DNA of 23,823 nucleotides. Source: SVTX01 sp045602385 (GTDB taxonomy: Bacteria; Bacillota; Clostridia; Oscillospirales; CAG-272). The stretch covers positions 1-23,823 of the forward strand of contig JAZSBL010000005.1 in assembly GCA_045602385.1 (NCBI GenBank), read 5' to 3'. The translations under genes and the position numbers were made by a program. The notes beneath the pieces were generated by a model, which was given only the letters and a program-made list of their open reading frames with translations, did no database searches and was not told the origin of the DNA. This document shows positions 23,102-23,823 of the stretch, piece by piece; position 1 is the first letter of the stretch; every line of letters begins with the position of its first letter.

Positions 23102-23197
23102 CCTATAGAATAGAATAGTATAGAATAATATAGATAGAATAGAATAGTATAGAAAAGAATAGTATACTATAGATAGAAAGATAGAATGAAAGAATAC
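23102..23197. repeat. Low-complexity ATAGAATAG array
   Basis: About 95 bases of irregular TATAGAATAGAATAG units, purine-rich on the plus strand. It is preceded by three CTGTTAG words (23069-23100), two of them as CTTCTGTTAG, and followed by two small hairpins (CTGCCC/GGGCAG, GCGCGC palindrome) at about 23205-23246. No open frame crosses it. Confidence 0.8.
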
Positions 23198-23382
23198 CGC
23201 CCCCTGCCCATTCGGGCAGAAGGCGGCTTGCGCGCAAGCGCGCGTTATATCGTTCCCTCGTTCCTTCGTTCCCTCGGTCTGCCCGAGAGAGAGGAAGGGA
23301 GCTTTGGGGGAAATTAACTGAGTTTTATAGGCGACAACAATATTGGCAGATCGCAGGGGCGGATTCCATATCCGCCCGATAA

Positions 23383-23606
23383 ATTGCGATTTATCGGGGA
23401 GATGGCGGACTAAAAAGAAAGGCTCCCTTGTGTAAAGGGAGCTCCCGACGCAGTCGGGTGAGGGATTGTAAAGCGAGATCGTGCAATAAAACAATCCCTC
23501 CGTCACGCTTGCGCGCGACACCTCCCTTTACACAAGGGAGGCTTACGCAAAGCGTAATCCAAACGAATTTTACAGCCGTGGACACCCCGATAAATCAAAA
23601 TTTGAA
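23383..23606 (-). repeat. R1 dispersed hairpin repeat, copy D
   Basis: Reverse orientation, core 23421-23542, leader at the right end (minus strand GATTTATCGGGGTGTCC-ACGGCTGTA). The middle is diverged: CCCGACGCAGTCGGG and CACGCTTGCGCGCG replace the loops of copy A while stems persist. A GATAAATTGCGATTTATC palindrome precedes it. Confidence 0.85.
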
Positions 23607-23639
23607 ATGCGGTTTTTGCGGGCGGATTCTATATCCGCC

Positions 23640-23823
23640 CGCCGTCAAATTGCGATTTATCGGGGAGATGGCGGACTAAAAAAAAGGCTCCCTTGTGTAA
23701 AGGGAGCTGTCAACGAAGTTGACTGAGGGATTGTAAATGAAACATATGCACTAGAACAATCCCTCCGTCTTGCTTCGCAATCCACCTCCCTTTACACAAG
23801 GGAGGCTTACGCCAAGCGTAATC
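23640..23823 (-). repeat. R1 dispersed hairpin repeat, copy E (cut by window end)
   Basis: Reverse orientation, core 23686-23806, almost identical to copy A. It forms a direct tandem with copy D, separated by a GCGGGCGGATTCTATATCCG module and a GATTTATCGGGGAGATGG tract also seen at 23389-23406. The leader runs off the window. Confidence 0.85.

Overview
The window looks like chromosomal DNA of an endospore-forming member of the Clostridia (Bacillota), probably an uncultured gut species. The evidence is a sporulation sigma factor SigG, the ylxM-ffh-rpsP-khpA order, strong TTGACA-17-TATAAT promoters with GGAGG ribosome binding sites, and intergenic spaces filled with dispersed hairpin repeats. 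I cannot name the species from sequence alone.

Left part (1-7711, all genes leftward). A repeat cluster and terminator follow the co-translational targeting/ribosome operon ylxM, ffh, rpsP, khpA, which has one consensus promoter at 2787-2815. Next is a separately promoted lipoprotein with a Thr/Glu stalk and eleven 22-residue Cys repeats, then a modular hairpin array. A two-gene operon follows, encoding a three-helix membrane protein with a large outside domain and a DUF2974/Mbeg1-like alpha/beta hydrolase.

Middle part (about 7845-17634) is a compact phage-derived island bounded by repeats. Reading leftward from a divergent control region it holds: Cys-rich small protein, unknown protein, small terminase, large terminase, [inserted repeat element], portal, Prp-type cysteine protease, scaffold-like protein, N4-gp56-type major capsid protein, small head-module protein. 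A CI/LexA-like repressor faces the other way across promoters and a cluster of GTTAAG half-sites. No tail, lysis, replication or integrase gene is visible, although every head and packaging frame is open. The most interesting observation is that a Prp homologue sits in the prohead-protease position while the capsid protein starts with a Prp/L27-like cleavage motif (INLQLF-G). This suggests a self-contained capsid maturation pair.

Right part (17933-23823): radC and ftsZ rightward, then RNase P RNA (rnpB) leftward with an unusually large P12 arm, sigG leftward, and a small DUF6291-like gene rightward with its own promoter. The remaining space is filled with copies of at least three repeat families that share a common terminal module.
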